This document shows positions 1 through 11,418 of a DNA stretch of 64,000 bases, one piece after another (position 1 is the stretch's first letter; each line of letters starts with the position of its first letter). The position numbers and the translations under genes are program-made. The stretch covers positions 179,587,825 through 179,651,824 of the forward strand of contig NC_050096.1 of NCBI RefSeq assembly GCF_902167145.1, in the 5' to 3' direction. Under the pieces are notes generated by a model. It saw only the letters and a list, made by a program, of their open reading frames with translations. It was not told where the DNA came from and ran no database searches. This DNA is from Zea mays. Lineage: Eukaryota; Streptophyta; Magnoliopsida; Poales; Poaceae.

Positions 1-1275
1 TGACTAGGTCGTGATATGTGTTTCTCTTGCCTTGCTTTCTAGAAGGTACGATAGTTGTTTAGTCCATTTTGCCTCTAACCAAAAAAAATGTTGTCTGTCC
101 TGCTCATGAAAAGACCCCTTCCCCAAACAATCTAGTGGTTCCCTAGTGAAACCCTTAAAAAATATCAAATCACGTGCTTGTTTTGGTGTTTCTAGCCCTT
201 GTGTGTTTTACACTTGAAATTGCACCTGCACAACTTATAGACGCCCATAGCTTGACCGCTAGATCAACCCAAGTCTCCTTGTGCACTTGTGTCAAAAAAA
301 TCGTTTGGTGTCTAGTTGCGCAAACCCTATCAAGGCCATGTTTCATTCCATAGATCCTGCCCCAAATCTTCATAACCTTTCTGCTGCTCATCCTAAGCGA
401 TCTCATGCGACTGCCTCTCTTTTCACCTGGATCTAGTAAATCGTTACCTTTATGAATCATGTTGTGGCTTATCATCCGAATCCCTGGATCCTTCATCGAT
501 TCTGCCCCGTTATCTGGTTATCTGCTATAACCTGTTCTCAAGTATCGGATGTTGATCTCGCCTAAACCTCCCATTTCTGATCATTCTCATACCCCCTTCT
601 CTGAGGATTATGACGTTGTTTTATCGATTTTATCTCTAAGAAGTGGATCCATTTGGTTCAATGGATTATGCTATTGACTTTAGTTCTCTCATGTCTCTAA
701 AAGCTCATCAATCTTGATCTCATGGTTGGTTCCTCCTCATATTGAAAATCGTATCAATCTTTGGCTGATAATCCCCGTGATGGGCATAAAATAGTTCTCT
801 GAGTTGAAGAAAATTCTCAGGTGATGCTCTTTTGCCAACAATCTTTGCCTCAACTTCAGTCACATTTTCTGAGCCATATTCTCATGGGCTCCATCTAATT
901 TAAGCCACATAAATTTTTCATTGGTTATGTTTGGTAATGGTGTCATGACTAACGACTGATGGTGCCGCGACGAAACCGAGAGCCTACTATGGTGCACACA
1001 TGGTTCAGCTGCTCGGTACACGCTGGTATCACGATTAATAGTTGCGATCCATTATAGAACTACACCGATGTGCTATCTTTTGTGGACACTCTCAGAATGA
1101 TCGCTGCATTTTGTCTCGATATGTCGCGATATTCTGACCAAATCTGTCTTCAGTATCTTGTGAGATACCCTCTCATGAATTTGCATCTATCTTCAGTCTG
1201 GGAGTTACATGCTTCTCCACCCTTAAATATCCTCATTCGAATCTCGGGACGAGATTCTTTTTAAGGGGGGAAGGC
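1..1275 (+). mobile_element. Outer Ty3/Gypsy element, 3' end of internal region (partial)
   Basis: This stretch lies directly before a long LTR and belongs to the same element; its left part is outside the window. I see no long pol frame, so the internal region is either non-autonomous or badly decayed. The last codons before the stop at about 1262 read ILIRISGRDSF. This resembles the C-terminal tail of Del/Tekay-lineage Gypsy polyproteins, where the codons for an ESRDEIL-type tail are followed by a purine tract and then the LTR. That resemblance, the purine tract and the TGTGACACC LTR start are what support the call. The family is not identified. Confidence 0.6.
1261..1275 (+). other. Polypurine tract of the outer Gypsy element
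   Basis: A G-rich purine run (AAGGGGGGAAGG) ends one base before the TGTGACACC start of the LTR at 1276. This is where the plus-strand primer for reverse transcription is expected, and it fixes this LTR as the 3' LTR of a plus-strand element. Confidence 0.65.
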
Positions 1276-2010
1276 TGTGACACCCCAGGTGTCTATTTCG
1301 CGTTATATCGGGAGATTTATCCCAATCTCGGATGCTCAGTAAAAATTTCTATTTCTCGCTCGCGTATGTCCCTGATTATCCAGATTATTCATTCACGTTT
1401 CACCGAATTCGGAGTTACTCAGTCTCATAGAAGGCCAATTTTGGAGCCTGTTAAAACTTTTATTTATCGGCACGAATGCCAACTTGTTAATCATTCTTGA
1501 TTTATAAATCTCGTCTAAAGCTCGTTTAATCAAGCGCTCGACAGTTGTTAGTCGAGCTGTGTCTGAATCCAATTTTCTCGATGTTCGATCTATGTCCAAA
1601 AATTAATCTGAGTCCGTACTCTCAAACGAAATACTCAGTAGGTCATCCTCTAATTAATTTTTATCCGACTCGGCTTAATACCTCCGTGTTTGATCCGAAA
1701 TGCGAAAATCAACACCGGCAATGATTTTATTAACCCGACCCGATTGATCTCGATCACGAATCCGAAACCAATCGGTCTCAATTCATTTTATTCCTAATTG
1801 GGTGCGAGAAATTATTTTGTTTTCGAGCGACGCTAAACAAATTTAAATTCTTAGTACGGATAATCCGTCGTTCTGTCCGACCGAGCACCAGCTCGCTCTA
1901 TTTTTACACGGACGACTTTCGCGAGAGCATTTTTATTCCGAGAAATAAATTAGCGCAGCCCGTTTGAGTGTTTTGGGCCAGCCTAACTCGGCCCATTTGG
2001 CCCACTAGGG

Positions 2011-2041
2011 AACCCTAACCCTAGGGTTTCTCTATAAATAT
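2011..2041 (+). promoter_or_regulatory. LTR core promoter: telo-box pair plus TATA box
   Basis: TCTATAAATA at 2031-2040 is a good plant TATA box. Immediately upstream, AACCCTAACCCTAGGGTTT (2011-2029) holds overlapping telo-box units (AAACCCTAA-type) in both orientations. GC-rich, leader-like sequence begins right after the TATA box. This is the likely start of transcription of the outer element. Telo-boxes in plant promoters are known binding sites for Myb-like and Polycomb-recruiting factors; any such role here is inference. Confidence 0.55.
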
Positions 2042-4619
2042 GGACCCCTTCCCTTGCCCTTGGCAATTTTGCACTCCCACCCCTCCATTTTTCCCAGCCG
2101 CCACCTTCTTTCTTCCCTGCCTCTTCTTCTTCACAGCAGCAACAGCCACCAGCGACGCCCTCCCTGCTCCATGGGCGCGGGTCTCTCTGCTCCAACCATG
2201 GCCACCCAGCAACAGCACCATTCTTCCCCCTCGGCTCCCTAGGATGCAGCAGCACGCCATCGCGGGAGCAGGGCACCCATGGGAGCGCCCCCTTATCCAC
2301 GACGTCGGCAGCAGGGTGCTTTTTCTTCCCGGCGCGCAGGAGCTCCATGGCCGAGCTCGCCCAGGCCCCAATGCCTCTGCTCGGTCGCAGCTCTGCAGGC
2401 TCTCTCCACCGCGCCCCCTCCTTCCTCGGCGCGCTGAAGCTCCTCAGCCATGGCGCCCAAGCCCTTCTTCTTCCTCTGCCCAACGCCCCCTCTTCTCCAC
2501 TGCGTTAAGAGCAGGGAGCCTTTTTCTCCCCTGCGCGCAGGGAGCAGTTCCCTTGGCCGACGCCCTCTGTGGCAGCCATGGCACCTCCCTCCCTCTCTGC
2601 TCGTGCGCAGGAAACCCCTCAAGCGCAGGGAAGAACAACAGCCCACCCTTCAAAACACCAAGCAGCGGCAGCAACCTCCATGGCGCCCCTGCTTCCCTCC
2701 CCATAGCTGAGCGCCCTTGCTGTTCTCTTCAATGCCCCTTGGCTGTTCGACGGAATACCCGTGAGAAATAATGTGTTGTGCACAGCCCCGTCCGCTATGT
2801 CATCGACCCTCGCTAGTGGTCGACGCCGCGCTTCGCGCTTGGCCCGTTCGACGAAACGCCAAGCCTTGTGGACAGCCCATGTTACTAGCCTCGATTCGTC
2901 CAGGTTGTTCACTTGGTATTTTGTGGATTAATCTATTTAAGCCTTGGTCGATGTTGTGCATGCGTGTATATGTGTAAGAAAATGTATTGGTATGGATTGA
3001 AGTTCGTGGCGAAAGAAAAAGAAGTAGAAAAGAACTCAAATGTTTTTATATTTCGATAGAAATTTATGCGATGTGGTTGGATGTGTGTGATTTGTAGTTT
3101 GTACAATTATATTTTTTGTCGATGTGGTGTACATTGGTGTTGGAGTGTGTGTGGGTATAAAATGTTTTGGTTATATGTCGTAGCATGGTTTCCTTCACGT
3201 TTTGGTAAGCAAATATGTTGTGTTGTTTAATGTGATGAGTAAATTGGAAATACATGGGATGCGAGGATTTAATTAGTGCACGTAGGTGTGTGTGTGCCGT
3301 GGTGTGATATAGTAGTGGTGGCATGAGATATTTATTTGAGGTGCGCGGGTATATGCCGTAATATGGTTATACTCGCGACGAGGAAAGATGTATGTATTGT
3401 GTAACACGACGTTTAGGTCGCTATTATATAACCGTGTGAAGGAGGCTTCCGAGGGTCATGTGACTAAAGGGTGTTGTAGTGGCAAGGCGAGAAGTAAGTC
3501 TAGTATTTTTTTAACGATTAGTTGATAGCACCTATCGGCTTCATCATGATTTTTGTTGTATGGTGGATCGAAGCCTTGTCGTCGTAGTCTCGGGGAATTT
3601 TTGGAAATGTGCTGGTGCTTTACTGATGAGGTTGTATGTACTTGTGATGTATTACAATAGCCGTGTGTCGTGCAAGTATCCACAAATGGTGAAAGGTGGT
3701 GTATGTTGGTAATTAGAAAATGGTCACTTCGTTAGCCAATAGCCAAGCTTATGCCGAGATTTAAAATATGGGCAAGTTGAATTGAAATCATGCTTATCTA
3801 GGCGTGTGGTTAAATAATAATAATTTTTGGCTTGTGTAGTGAGGTGGTGACATGCCGAAGTAGTCATCGCTTCCTCTATGTTTTTAAGTCGAGTCAAAAT
3901 GCGGGGTACTAGTAGTACGCCAGGCAGGCGGTGTTCTAAATAGATAAATCGGGTGATGTGGTAGTTGTCAAGCGTGATAGAGGTTGAGTCACTTAGGTTA
4001 TAAATTGATGCTCGACATGTGAGGTCTCCTAAAATATGGTGTTTTAAGTGACTTGGGTGTTGTCCAGTTTAAGTTGAGAAAGTGGTTAAGAAAAACTAAT
4101 TAACCTGCTCCCACCTATGTTTTTGAGTTGCGAAGTCTAAAATACTTGCTAAGTTTTATACTGGTTAACCAACTTGTTAGATGACTTTAGTTAAGCTCGT
4201 GTTCACGATGATTTGCTTGTTGTAGTCTAAATACGTATGGTTATAGTCGCGGATGAAAAGTATTAGTGCTCATGTGAGGTCTAAGTTAAAATGCAAATTA
4301 TTATGTGAACAACACTTCGATATCGATTATCGGGGAGAATGTGTTGTTAATTAAATATGGTACTTCTAGTGCTCATAATGACACAGATAAAAATTAGTAA
4401 GTCCACTTGTTAGTTCTCACTTGGTTATTTTAACTCTAATAAATGTCAAAGTGTTATAATAATTCAAGTCTCTAGAACGCCGCAATTCTTGAATTGTATA
4501 GAAGCTGAAATGTATTGATTGCTGTTTTGGGCTGCACGTACTGTTTTCGGTGTGCTGTATGTTTGATAAACTAAATTGTGTTTTCTGTAGATATGTGCTA
4601 TAGAAAAGTGGTAGATAAC

Positions 4620-5460
4620 TTTATTATCTTGCTGGTGTTAAAATTTGACAGCCATAGGTCTGACAGTTTAGGAGTTATGCTTTTTACAAATTCAGTAACT
4701 GAATCTGTCCAATTTCTGTACAGATTTCAGAGACTGTACTGTTTGCTTAAGTTAATGTTTGAATCAGTTCTTGTAGATTATAATAAATTTGTAGATGCTT
4801 TTCTTATCTTGCTTGTGTTAAAATTTCATAACTAAAGGCCTGACGGTTTAAGAGTTATGAATTTTACAACTTGGTTGTTGTGTTCTGTCCACTGACAGAA
4901 CAGATTTCGAAAACTGAATTGTTTGATTCAGTTCAACATAGAATCAATTCTTGGTGATTATAAAAGTTATGTAGTGCTTTTGCCAAGCTTTTCAAAAAGT
5001 CTTGGATCACTCTTTTTGGTGATCTGAAGATTAAGTTATGGATGTTTAAAGTCTGAAGACTGGATCTGTCCAATTCTGGACAGCAAAGCCTTCTAGTGTA
5101 TTTTATCCTTAGTTAAATATTGAATCACCTTAAGATGTTTATAAATGATATGTAGACAATTTTATTACCTTTCCAGAAAGTCTAGGATCATCTTGTTTGG
5201 ATGCCTGAATCTTCAGTTATGAATTTTTAAAGTCATAAGTCTGAATCTGTCCAAATCTGGACAGCGCTGTTGTGTTAACACCTTTTGACCTTGCTAAGTG
5301 TTTAATCATGCTGTGATGACAATACCAAAGTTGTAAAACACTTTTCAAGCTTTCTAGAAAGTCCTAGTTTACTATTTTTGGTTAAATATCTTGTGAGTTA
5401 TGACTGAAACAAGTGACTGCTGTATTGCTGTCCAAAAATTCTGCTAGTGCTTATTTGATT
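4620..5460 (+). repeat. Diverged tandem array, about 181-bp period, inside outer LTR
   Basis: The motif CTGTCC, mostly followed by an AT-rich bridge and GACAG, recurs at 4705, 4885, 5066, 5247 and 5428. The spacings are 180, 181, 181 and 181 bp. Other shared blocks keep the same phase, such as GTTAAAATTT, AGAAAGTC and GAGTTATGA-like words. The copies are strongly diverged, but the period is almost perfectly kept, so there have been few indels. It does not resemble the maize 180-bp knob or the 156-bp CentC repeat as far as I can tell by eye. Confidence 0.65.
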
Positions 5461-6055
5461 GTTAGTTCACCCTTTTGGCTTAAAATGCTTAGTTAGCACT
5501 TAACGGACTTAGACTTGTAATGTCTAAACTTAAGTTAACATATGTTCCATGATTCATGTGCTTGCTTGCTGTGTCCTCTGTTAAACTTGTGTTTGGGATG
5601 CTTTTGTATGATCACTAGAAGAACTAATGAAAAGCCGTATCCAAATAAATAAAATGCGCGTACTTGTGATGTCGTAGTTGGGTTGCGTAATTAAATAAAA
5701 TGTTGTCGTCTTTTTAATGGTGTTGATGTTGAAACGCTGATAACGTGCAAATAGCTAATGTTAGCGTGTGGTTGTTTACGGTGTCTTACAATTAAATGTC
5801 AGTTCGCTACCGTGTAACTATATATCTTGTGATATCTTTCATTGTATTCATACATATGCATCTTGCATCTCATTTAGGACCGAGAGAGGATGATCGAGCA
5901 ACTGGCGTGGTGCCAACCACAAGCTGCAGATGGTGGACAACCCAAGGAAGGATGAACTTAACCAGTGGATGCTCGCCAAGCGAGTACCTCCCCCAGCAAA
6001 CACTACCTAAGTGTTAAATTAAAGGCAAGCCCCGGTTTTATGCATAACCTGTTCT

Positions 6056-7365
6056 TGATAGTCGCCTAGAGGGGGGGTGAATAGGGCGAAACTGAAATTT
6101 ACAAATATAAACACAACTACAAGCCGGGTTAGCGTTAGAAATAAAACCGAGTCCGCGAGAGAGGGTGCAAAACAAATCTCAAGCAAATAAGGAGTGTGAC
6201 ACAAGGATTTGTTTTACCGAGGTTCGGTTCTCGCAAACCTACTCCCCGTTGAGGAGGCCACAAAGGTCGGGTCTCTTTCAACCCTTCCCTCTCTCAAACG
6301 GTCCCTCGGACCGAGTGAGCTTCTCTTCTCAAATCACTTGGGAATCAAACTTCCCGCAAGGACCACCACATAATTGGTGTCTCTTGCCTCAATTACAAGT
6401 GAGTGTTTGATCACAAGAAAGAATGCCAAAGAAAAGAAGCGATCCAAGCGCAAGAGCTCAAATGAACACTACAAATCACTCTCTCTAGTCACTAGGGCTT
6501 TGTGTTGAGTTGGGAGAGGATTTGATCTCTTTTGGTGTGCTTTGCAATGAATGCTAGCTCTTGTATAGTGGTTGGAAGCTGGAAAACTTGGATGACTTGA
6601 ATGTGGGGTGGTTGGGGGTATTTATAGCCCCAACCACCAAACTAGCCGTTTGGTGCAGGCTGGCTGTCGAATGGTGCACCGGACAGTCCGGTGCACACCG
6701 GATAGTCCGGTGCCCCAGCCACGTCACCAAAGCCGTTGGATTCCGACCATTGGAGCTCTGACTTCTAGGCCCGCCTGGATGTCTGGTGGCGCACCGGACA
6801 CGTACTGTAGACTGTCCGGTGCGCCAGTATGGACGTGCCTGACCACTGCGCGCGCTGGCGCGCATTTATTGCGTCGCAGGTAGCCGTTGGCGCCTGAAGT
6901 AGTCGTTGCCCCGCTGTTACACCGGACAGTCCGGTGTACACCGGACATGTCCGGTGAATTATAGCGGAGCAGCCGTTATGATTTCCCGAGGCTGCCAAGT
7001 TCCAGAGCCGCGTCTTCTTGGAGCACCGGACATTGTCCGGTGTACACCTGACAGTCCGGTGAATTATAGTGCGCCGGCTTCTGAAAATTTCCGAGGCTGA
7101 GGAGTTCTGCGCGAGGTCCCCTGGTGCACCGGAGACTGTCCGGTGCGCCACCGGACAGTCCGGTGCGCCAAACCAGGGAGCCTTTCGGGATGCCTTTAGC
7201 TCTCTATTTTGAACCCAACTTTGGTCTTTTTAATTGGCTTGTTGTGAACCTTTGACACCTGTATAACTTATACACTAGAGCAAACTAGTTAGTCCAATTA
7301 TTTGTGTTGGGCAATTCAACCACCAAAATTATTTAGGAACTAGGTGTAAGCCTAATTCCCTTTCA
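6056..7365 (-). repeat. Element A 3' LTR (1310 bp)
   Basis: It runs from TGATAGTCGCC to CCCTTTCA on the plus strand. Between about 6675 and 7170 it carries about nine copies of the palindrome CACCGGACAGTCCGGTG or close variants. It is 21 bp longer than its partner: one extra 20-bp palindrome unit near 7141-7160 and one base near 6705. It lies next to the polypurine tract at 7366 and is therefore the 3' LTR of the minus-strand element. Confidence 0.9.
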
Positions 7366-7379
7366 ATCTCCCCCTTTTT
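7366..7379 (-). other. Element A polypurine tract
   Basis: On the minus strand AAAAAGGGGGAGAT directly precedes the 3' LTR start TGAAAGGG. This is the plus-strand primer site used in reverse transcription of SIRE-type Copia elements. The same tract occurs at the matching position in element D (54983). Confidence 0.8.
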
Positions 7380-8162
7380 GGTGATTGATGCCAACACAAA
7401 CCAAAGCAAATGTAGAAGTGCATAATTGAACTAGTTTGCATAATGTAAGTGCAAAGGTTGCTTGGAATTGAGCCAACATAAATACTTACAAGATATGCAT
7501 GGATTGTTTCTTTGTTTTTGACATTTTGAACCACGCTTGCACCACATGTTTTGTTTTTGCAAATTCTTTTGTAAATCCTTTTCAAAGTTCTTTTGCAAGT
7601 AGTCAAAGGTAAATGAATAAGATTTTGCAAAGCATTTTCAAGATTTGAAATTTTCTCCCCCTGTTTCAAATGATTTTCCTTTGACTAAACAAAACTCCCC
7701 CTAAATGAGATCCTCCTCTTAGTGTTCAAGAGGGTTTTGATATATCATTTTTGAAATACTACTTTCTCCCCCTTTTGAGCACAAAAAAGATACAAATTGA
7801 GAATACTCTTTGAAAAACTAAATTTTTGAAATTGGTGGTGGTGCGGTCCTTTTGCTTTGGGCTCACTCTCTCCCCCTTTGGCATGAATCGCCAAAAACGG
7901 AATCATTAGAGCCCTCGAAGTACTTTCTTCCCCTTTGGTCATAAATAAATGAGTTAAGATTATACCAAAGACGAAGAGTGATGTGGAGCGACGGCGAAGG
8001 ATGAGTAGTAGAGTGGAGTGGAAGCCTTTGTCTTTGCCGAAGACTCCAATTCCCTTTCAATATACCTAAGACTTGGTTTGAAATATACTTGAAAACACAT
8101 TAGTCATAGCATATATAAAAGAGATATGATCAAAGGTATACTTATGAGCTATGTGTGCACGT
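7380..8162 (-). other. Element A untranslated region between pol and 3' LTR
   Basis: No gene is visible. On the plus strand the stretch contains repeated C-rich words (CTCCCCCT, CTCCCCCTTT and similar) near 7655, 7696, 7766, 7871 and 7928. On the element's own strand these read as extra polypurine-tract-like runs of AAAGGGGGAG type. Confidence 0.6.
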
Positions 8163-11100
8163 TTAGCAAAAGAAATTCCTAGAATCAAGAATATTGAGCT
8201 CATGCCTAAGTTTGGTAAAAGTTTGTTCATCAAGTGGCTTGGTAAAGATATCGGCTAATTGATCTTTAGTGTTAATGTATGCAATCTCGATATCCCCCTT
8301 TTGTTGGTGATCCCTAAGAAAATGATACCGAATGGCTATGTGTTTAGTGCGGCTATGCTCAACGGGATTATCCGCCATGTGGATTGCACTCTCATTATCA
8401 CATAGCAAAGGGACTTTGGTTAATTTGTAACCGTAGTCCCGCAGGGTTTGCCTCATCCAAAGCAATTGCACGCAACAATGGCCTGCGGCAATGTACTCGG
8501 CTTCGGCGGTGGAAAGAGCAACCGAATTTTGCTTCTTTGAAGCCCAAGACACCAAGGATCTTCCCAAGAACTGGCAAGTCCCTGATGTGCTCTTCCTATT
8601 GATTTTACACCCCGCCCAATCGACATCCGAATAACCAATCAAATCAAATGTGGATCCCCGAGGGTACCAAAGCCCAAACTTAGGAGTATAAGCCAAATAT
8701 CTCAAGATTCGTTTTACGGCCGTAAGGTGGGATTCCTTAGGGTCGGATTGGAATCTTGCACACATGCAAATGGAAAGCATAATGTCCGGTCGAGATGCAC
8801 ATAAATAAAGCAATGAACCAATCATCGACCGGTATACCTTTTGATCGACGGATTTATCTCCCGTGTCGAGGTCGAGATGCCCATTGGTTCCCATGGGTGT
8901 CTTGATGGGCTTGGCATCCTTCATCCCAAACTTGGTTAGAATGTCTTGAGTATACTTTGTTTGGCTAATGAAGGTGCCTTCTTGGAGTTGCTTGACTTGG
9001 AATCCTAGAAAATACTGCAACTCGCCCATCATAGACATCTCGAACTTTTGTGTCATGATCCTACTAAACTCTTCACAAGTAGACTCGTTAGTAGACCCAA
9101 ATATAATATCATCAACATAAATTTGGCATACAAACAAGTCATTTTCAAGAGTTTTAGTGAATAAGGTAGGATCGGCCTTTCCGACTTTGAAGCCATTAGC
9201 GATAAGGAAATCTCTAAGGCATTCATACCATGCTCTTGGGGCTTGCTTGAGCCCATAAAGCGCCTTAGAGAGCTTATAGACATGGTTAGGATACTCACTG
9301 TCTTCAAAGCCGGGAGGTTGCTCAACATAGACCTCCTCCTTGATCGGTCCGTTGAGGAAGGCACTCTTCACGTCCATTTGGTAGAGCTTGAAGCCATGGT
9401 AAGTTGCATAGGCCAATAGTATACGAATTGACTCAAGCCTAGCTACGGGTGCATAGGTTTCACCAAAATCCAAACCTTCGACTTGTGAATACCCCTTGGC
9501 CACGAGTCGAGCTTTGTTCCTTGTCACCACACCATGCTCATCTTGCTTGTTGCGGAAGACCCACTTGGTTCCTACAACATTTTGATTAGGACGTGGAACT
9601 AAATGCCATACCTCGTTCCTCGTGAAGTTGTTGAGCTCCTCTTGCATCGCCACCACCCAATCCAAATCTTGGAGTGCTTCCTCTACCCTGTGTGGCTCAA
9701 TAGAGGAAACAAAAGAGTAATGCTCACAAAAATGTGCAATACGAGAACGAGTGGTTACCCCCTTATGAATGTCACCGAGGATGGTGTCGACGGGGTGATC
9801 TCGTTGTATTGCTTGGTGGACTCTTGGGTGTGGCGGCCTTGGTTCTTTATCCTCCTTGTCTTGATTATTTACATCTCCCCCTTGATCATTATCGTCATCT
9901 TGAGGTGGCTCATTTCTTTGATCCTCTCCTTCATCAACTTGAGCCTCGTCCTCATTTTGAGTTGGTGGAGATGCTTGCGTGGAGGAGGATGGTTGATCTT
10001 GTGCATGTGGAGGCTCTTCGGATTCCTTAGGGCACACATCCCCAATGGACATGTTCCTTAGCGCGATGCACGGAGCCTGTTCTTCACCTATCTCATCAAG
10101 ATCAACTTGCTCTACTTGAGAGCCGTTAGTCTCATCAAACACAACGTCACAAGAAACTTCAACTAGTCCTGAGGACTTGTTAAAGACTCTATATGCCCTT
10201 GTGTTTGAATCATATCCTAGTAAAAAGCCTTCTACAGTTTTAGGAGCAAATTTAGATTTTCTACCTCTTTTAACAAGAATAAAGCATTTGCTACCAAAAA
10301 CTCTAAAATATGAAATATTGGGCTTTTTACCGGTTAGGAGTTCATAGGATGTCTTCTTGAGGATTCGGTGTAGATATAACCGGTTGATGGCGTAGCAAGC
10401 GGTGTTGACCGCCTCCGCCCAAAACCGATCCGGTGTCTTGTACTCATCAAGCATGGTTCTTGCCATGTCCAATAGAGTTCGATTCTTCCTCTCCACTACA
10501 CCATTTTGTTGTGGGGTGTAGGGAGAAGAGAACTCATGCTTGATGCCCTCCTCCTCAAGGAAGCCTTCTATTTGTGAGTTCTTGAACTCCGTCCCATTGT
10601 CGCTTCTAATTTTCTTGATCCTTAAGTCGAACTCATTTTGAGCCCGTCTCAAGAATCCCTTTAAGGTCTCTTGGGTTTGAGATTTTTCCTGCAAAAAGAA
10701 CACCCAAGTGTAGCGAGAATAATCATCCACAATAACTAGACAGTACTTACTCCCGCCGATGCTTATATAAGCGATCGGGCCGAATAGGTCCATGTGTAGG
10801 AGCTCCAGTGGCCTGTCACTAGTCATGATGTTCTTGTGTGGATGATGAGTGCCAACTTGCTTCCCGGCTTGGCATGCGCTACAAGTCCTGTCTTTCTCAA
10901 AATGAACATTTGTTAGTCCTAAAATGTGTTCTCCCTTTAGAAGCTTATGAAGATTCTTCATTCCAACATGGGCTAGTCGGCAGTGCCAAAGCCAACCCAA
11001 GTTAGTCTTAGCAATTAAGCAAGTGTCGAGTTCAGCTCTATCAAAATCTACCAAGTATAGCTGACCCTCTAACACTCCCTTAAATGCTATTGAATCATCA

Positions 11101-11405
11101 CTTCTTCTAAAGACAGTGACACCTACATCAGTAAATAGACAGTTGTAGCCCATTTGACATAGTTGCGAAACGGAAAGCAAATTGTAATCTAATGAATCTA
11201 CAAGAAAAATATTGGAAATGGAATGGTTAGGAGATATAGCTATTTTACCAAGACCTTTGACCAAACCTTGATTTCCATCCCCGAATGTGATAGCTCGTTG
11301 GGGATCTTGGTTTTTCTCGTAGGAGGAGAACATCTTCTTCTCCCCTGTCATATGGTTTGTGCACCCGATGTCGAGTATCCAACTTGAACCCCCGGATGCA
11401 TAAAC
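8163..11405 (-). CDS. Element A pol: protease-integrase-RT-RNase H
   Basis: About 1080 codons are open from just after an in-frame TAG (11406-11408) to the stop at 8163. In order, the frame contains the following. A protease start ([13 protein letters not shown]) with Asp-Ile-Gly at the catalytic triplet instead of the usual Asp-Ser/Thr-Gly. A zinc-binding integrase head (HCRLAHVG then CSACQAGK). An integrase core with MDLFGP, SDNGTEF and VVERKNRT supplying D-D-E. A reverse transcriptase with YVDDIIFG. An RNase H with DVDWAG, STAEAEY and CDNESA. The first in-frame ATG (11351) would cut off the protease head, so translation probably depends on gag by frameshift, readthrough or splicing. Apart from the protease residue it looks intact. 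Confidence 0.88.
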   Translation of the reverse strand, partial: VYASGGSSWILDIGCTNHMTGEKKMFSSYEKNQDPQRAITFGDGNQGLVKGLGKIAISPNHSISNIFLVDSLDYNLLSVSQLCQMGYNCLFTDVGVTVFRRSDDSIAFKGVLEGQLYLVDFDRAELDTCLIAKTNLGWLWHCRLAHVGMKNLHKLLKGEHILGLTNVHFEKDRTCSACQAGKQVGTHHPHKNIMTSDRPLELLHMDLFGPIAYISIGGSKYCLVIVDDYSRYTWVFFLQEKSQTQETLKGFLRRAQNEFDLRIKKIRSDNGTEFKNSQIEGFLEEEGIKHEFSSPYTPQQNGVVERKNRTLLDMARTMLDEYKTPDRFWAEAVNTACYAINRLYLHRILKKTSYELLTGKKPNISYFRVFGSKCFILVKRGRKSKFAPKTVEGFLLGYDSNTRAYRVFNKSSGLVEVSCDVVFDETNGSQVEQVDLDEIGEEQAPCIALRNMSIGDVCPKESEEPPHAQDQPSSSTQASPPTQNEDEAQVDEGEDQRNEPPQDDDNDQGGDVNNQDKEDKEPRPPHPRVHQAIQRDHPVDTILGDIHKGVTTRSRIAHFCEHYSFVSSIEPHRVEEALQDLDWVVAMQEELNNFTRNEVWHLVPRPNQNVVGTKWVFRNKQDEHGVVTRNKARLVAKGYSQVEGLDFGETYAPVARLESIRILLAYATYHGFKLYQMDVKSAFLNGPIKEEVYVEQPPGFEDSEYPNHVYKLSKALYGLKQAPRAWYECLRDFLIANGFKVGKADPTLFTKTLENDLFVCQIYVDDIIFGSTNESTCEEFSRIMTQKFEMSMMGELQYFLGFQVKQLQEGTFISQTKYTQDILTKFGMKDAKPIKTPMGTNGHLDLDTGDKSVDQKVYRSMIGSLLYLCASRPDIMLSICMCARFQSDPKESHLTAVKRILRYLAYTPKFGLWYPRGSTFDLIGYSDVDWAGCKINRKSTSGTCQFLGRSLVSWASKKQNSVALSTAEAEYIAAGHCCVQLLWMRQTLRDYGYKLTKVPLLCDNESAIHMADNPVEHSRTKHIAIRYHFLRDHQQKGDIEIAYINTKDQLADIFTKPLDEQTFTKLRHELNILDSRNFFC

Positions 11406-11418
11406 CTACAAAACAATT

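Larger units (their letters stand above)
1276..6055 (+). mobile_element. Outer Gypsy 3' LTR, segment 1 of 3
   Basis: The LTR begins TGTGACACCCC right after the polypurine tract. It is interrupted by element A at 6056 and resumes after that element's target duplication. The segment contains a promoter-like site near 2031, then a C- and GC-rich transcribed-leader-like stretch to about 2770, then a long AT-rich part with a diverged tandem array at 4.6-5.5 kb. Long frames on both strands between 1983 and 2912 look like a by-product of the GC-rich composition rather than genes. Adding the three segments and removing one copy of each target duplication gives about 6.15 kb, unusually long for a plant LTR. 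Confidence 0.7.

Noticed and set aside
2040..2771. 243-codon plus-strand frame (MDPFPCPW...) as a gene
   Set aside because: It starts at the TATA box end of an LTR, is C-rich and low complexity, overlaps long frames on the other strand, and has no domain.
4620..5460. Maize 180-bp knob satellite
   Set aside because: The period is similar, but the copies are few and diverged, share the CTGTCC words, and lie within an LTR; no resemblance to knob sequence that I can recall.
9603..10061. Plus-strand frames across element A pol and gag (for example 9603-10061, 12458-12901)
   Set aside because: They are shadows of the minus-strand polyprotein.
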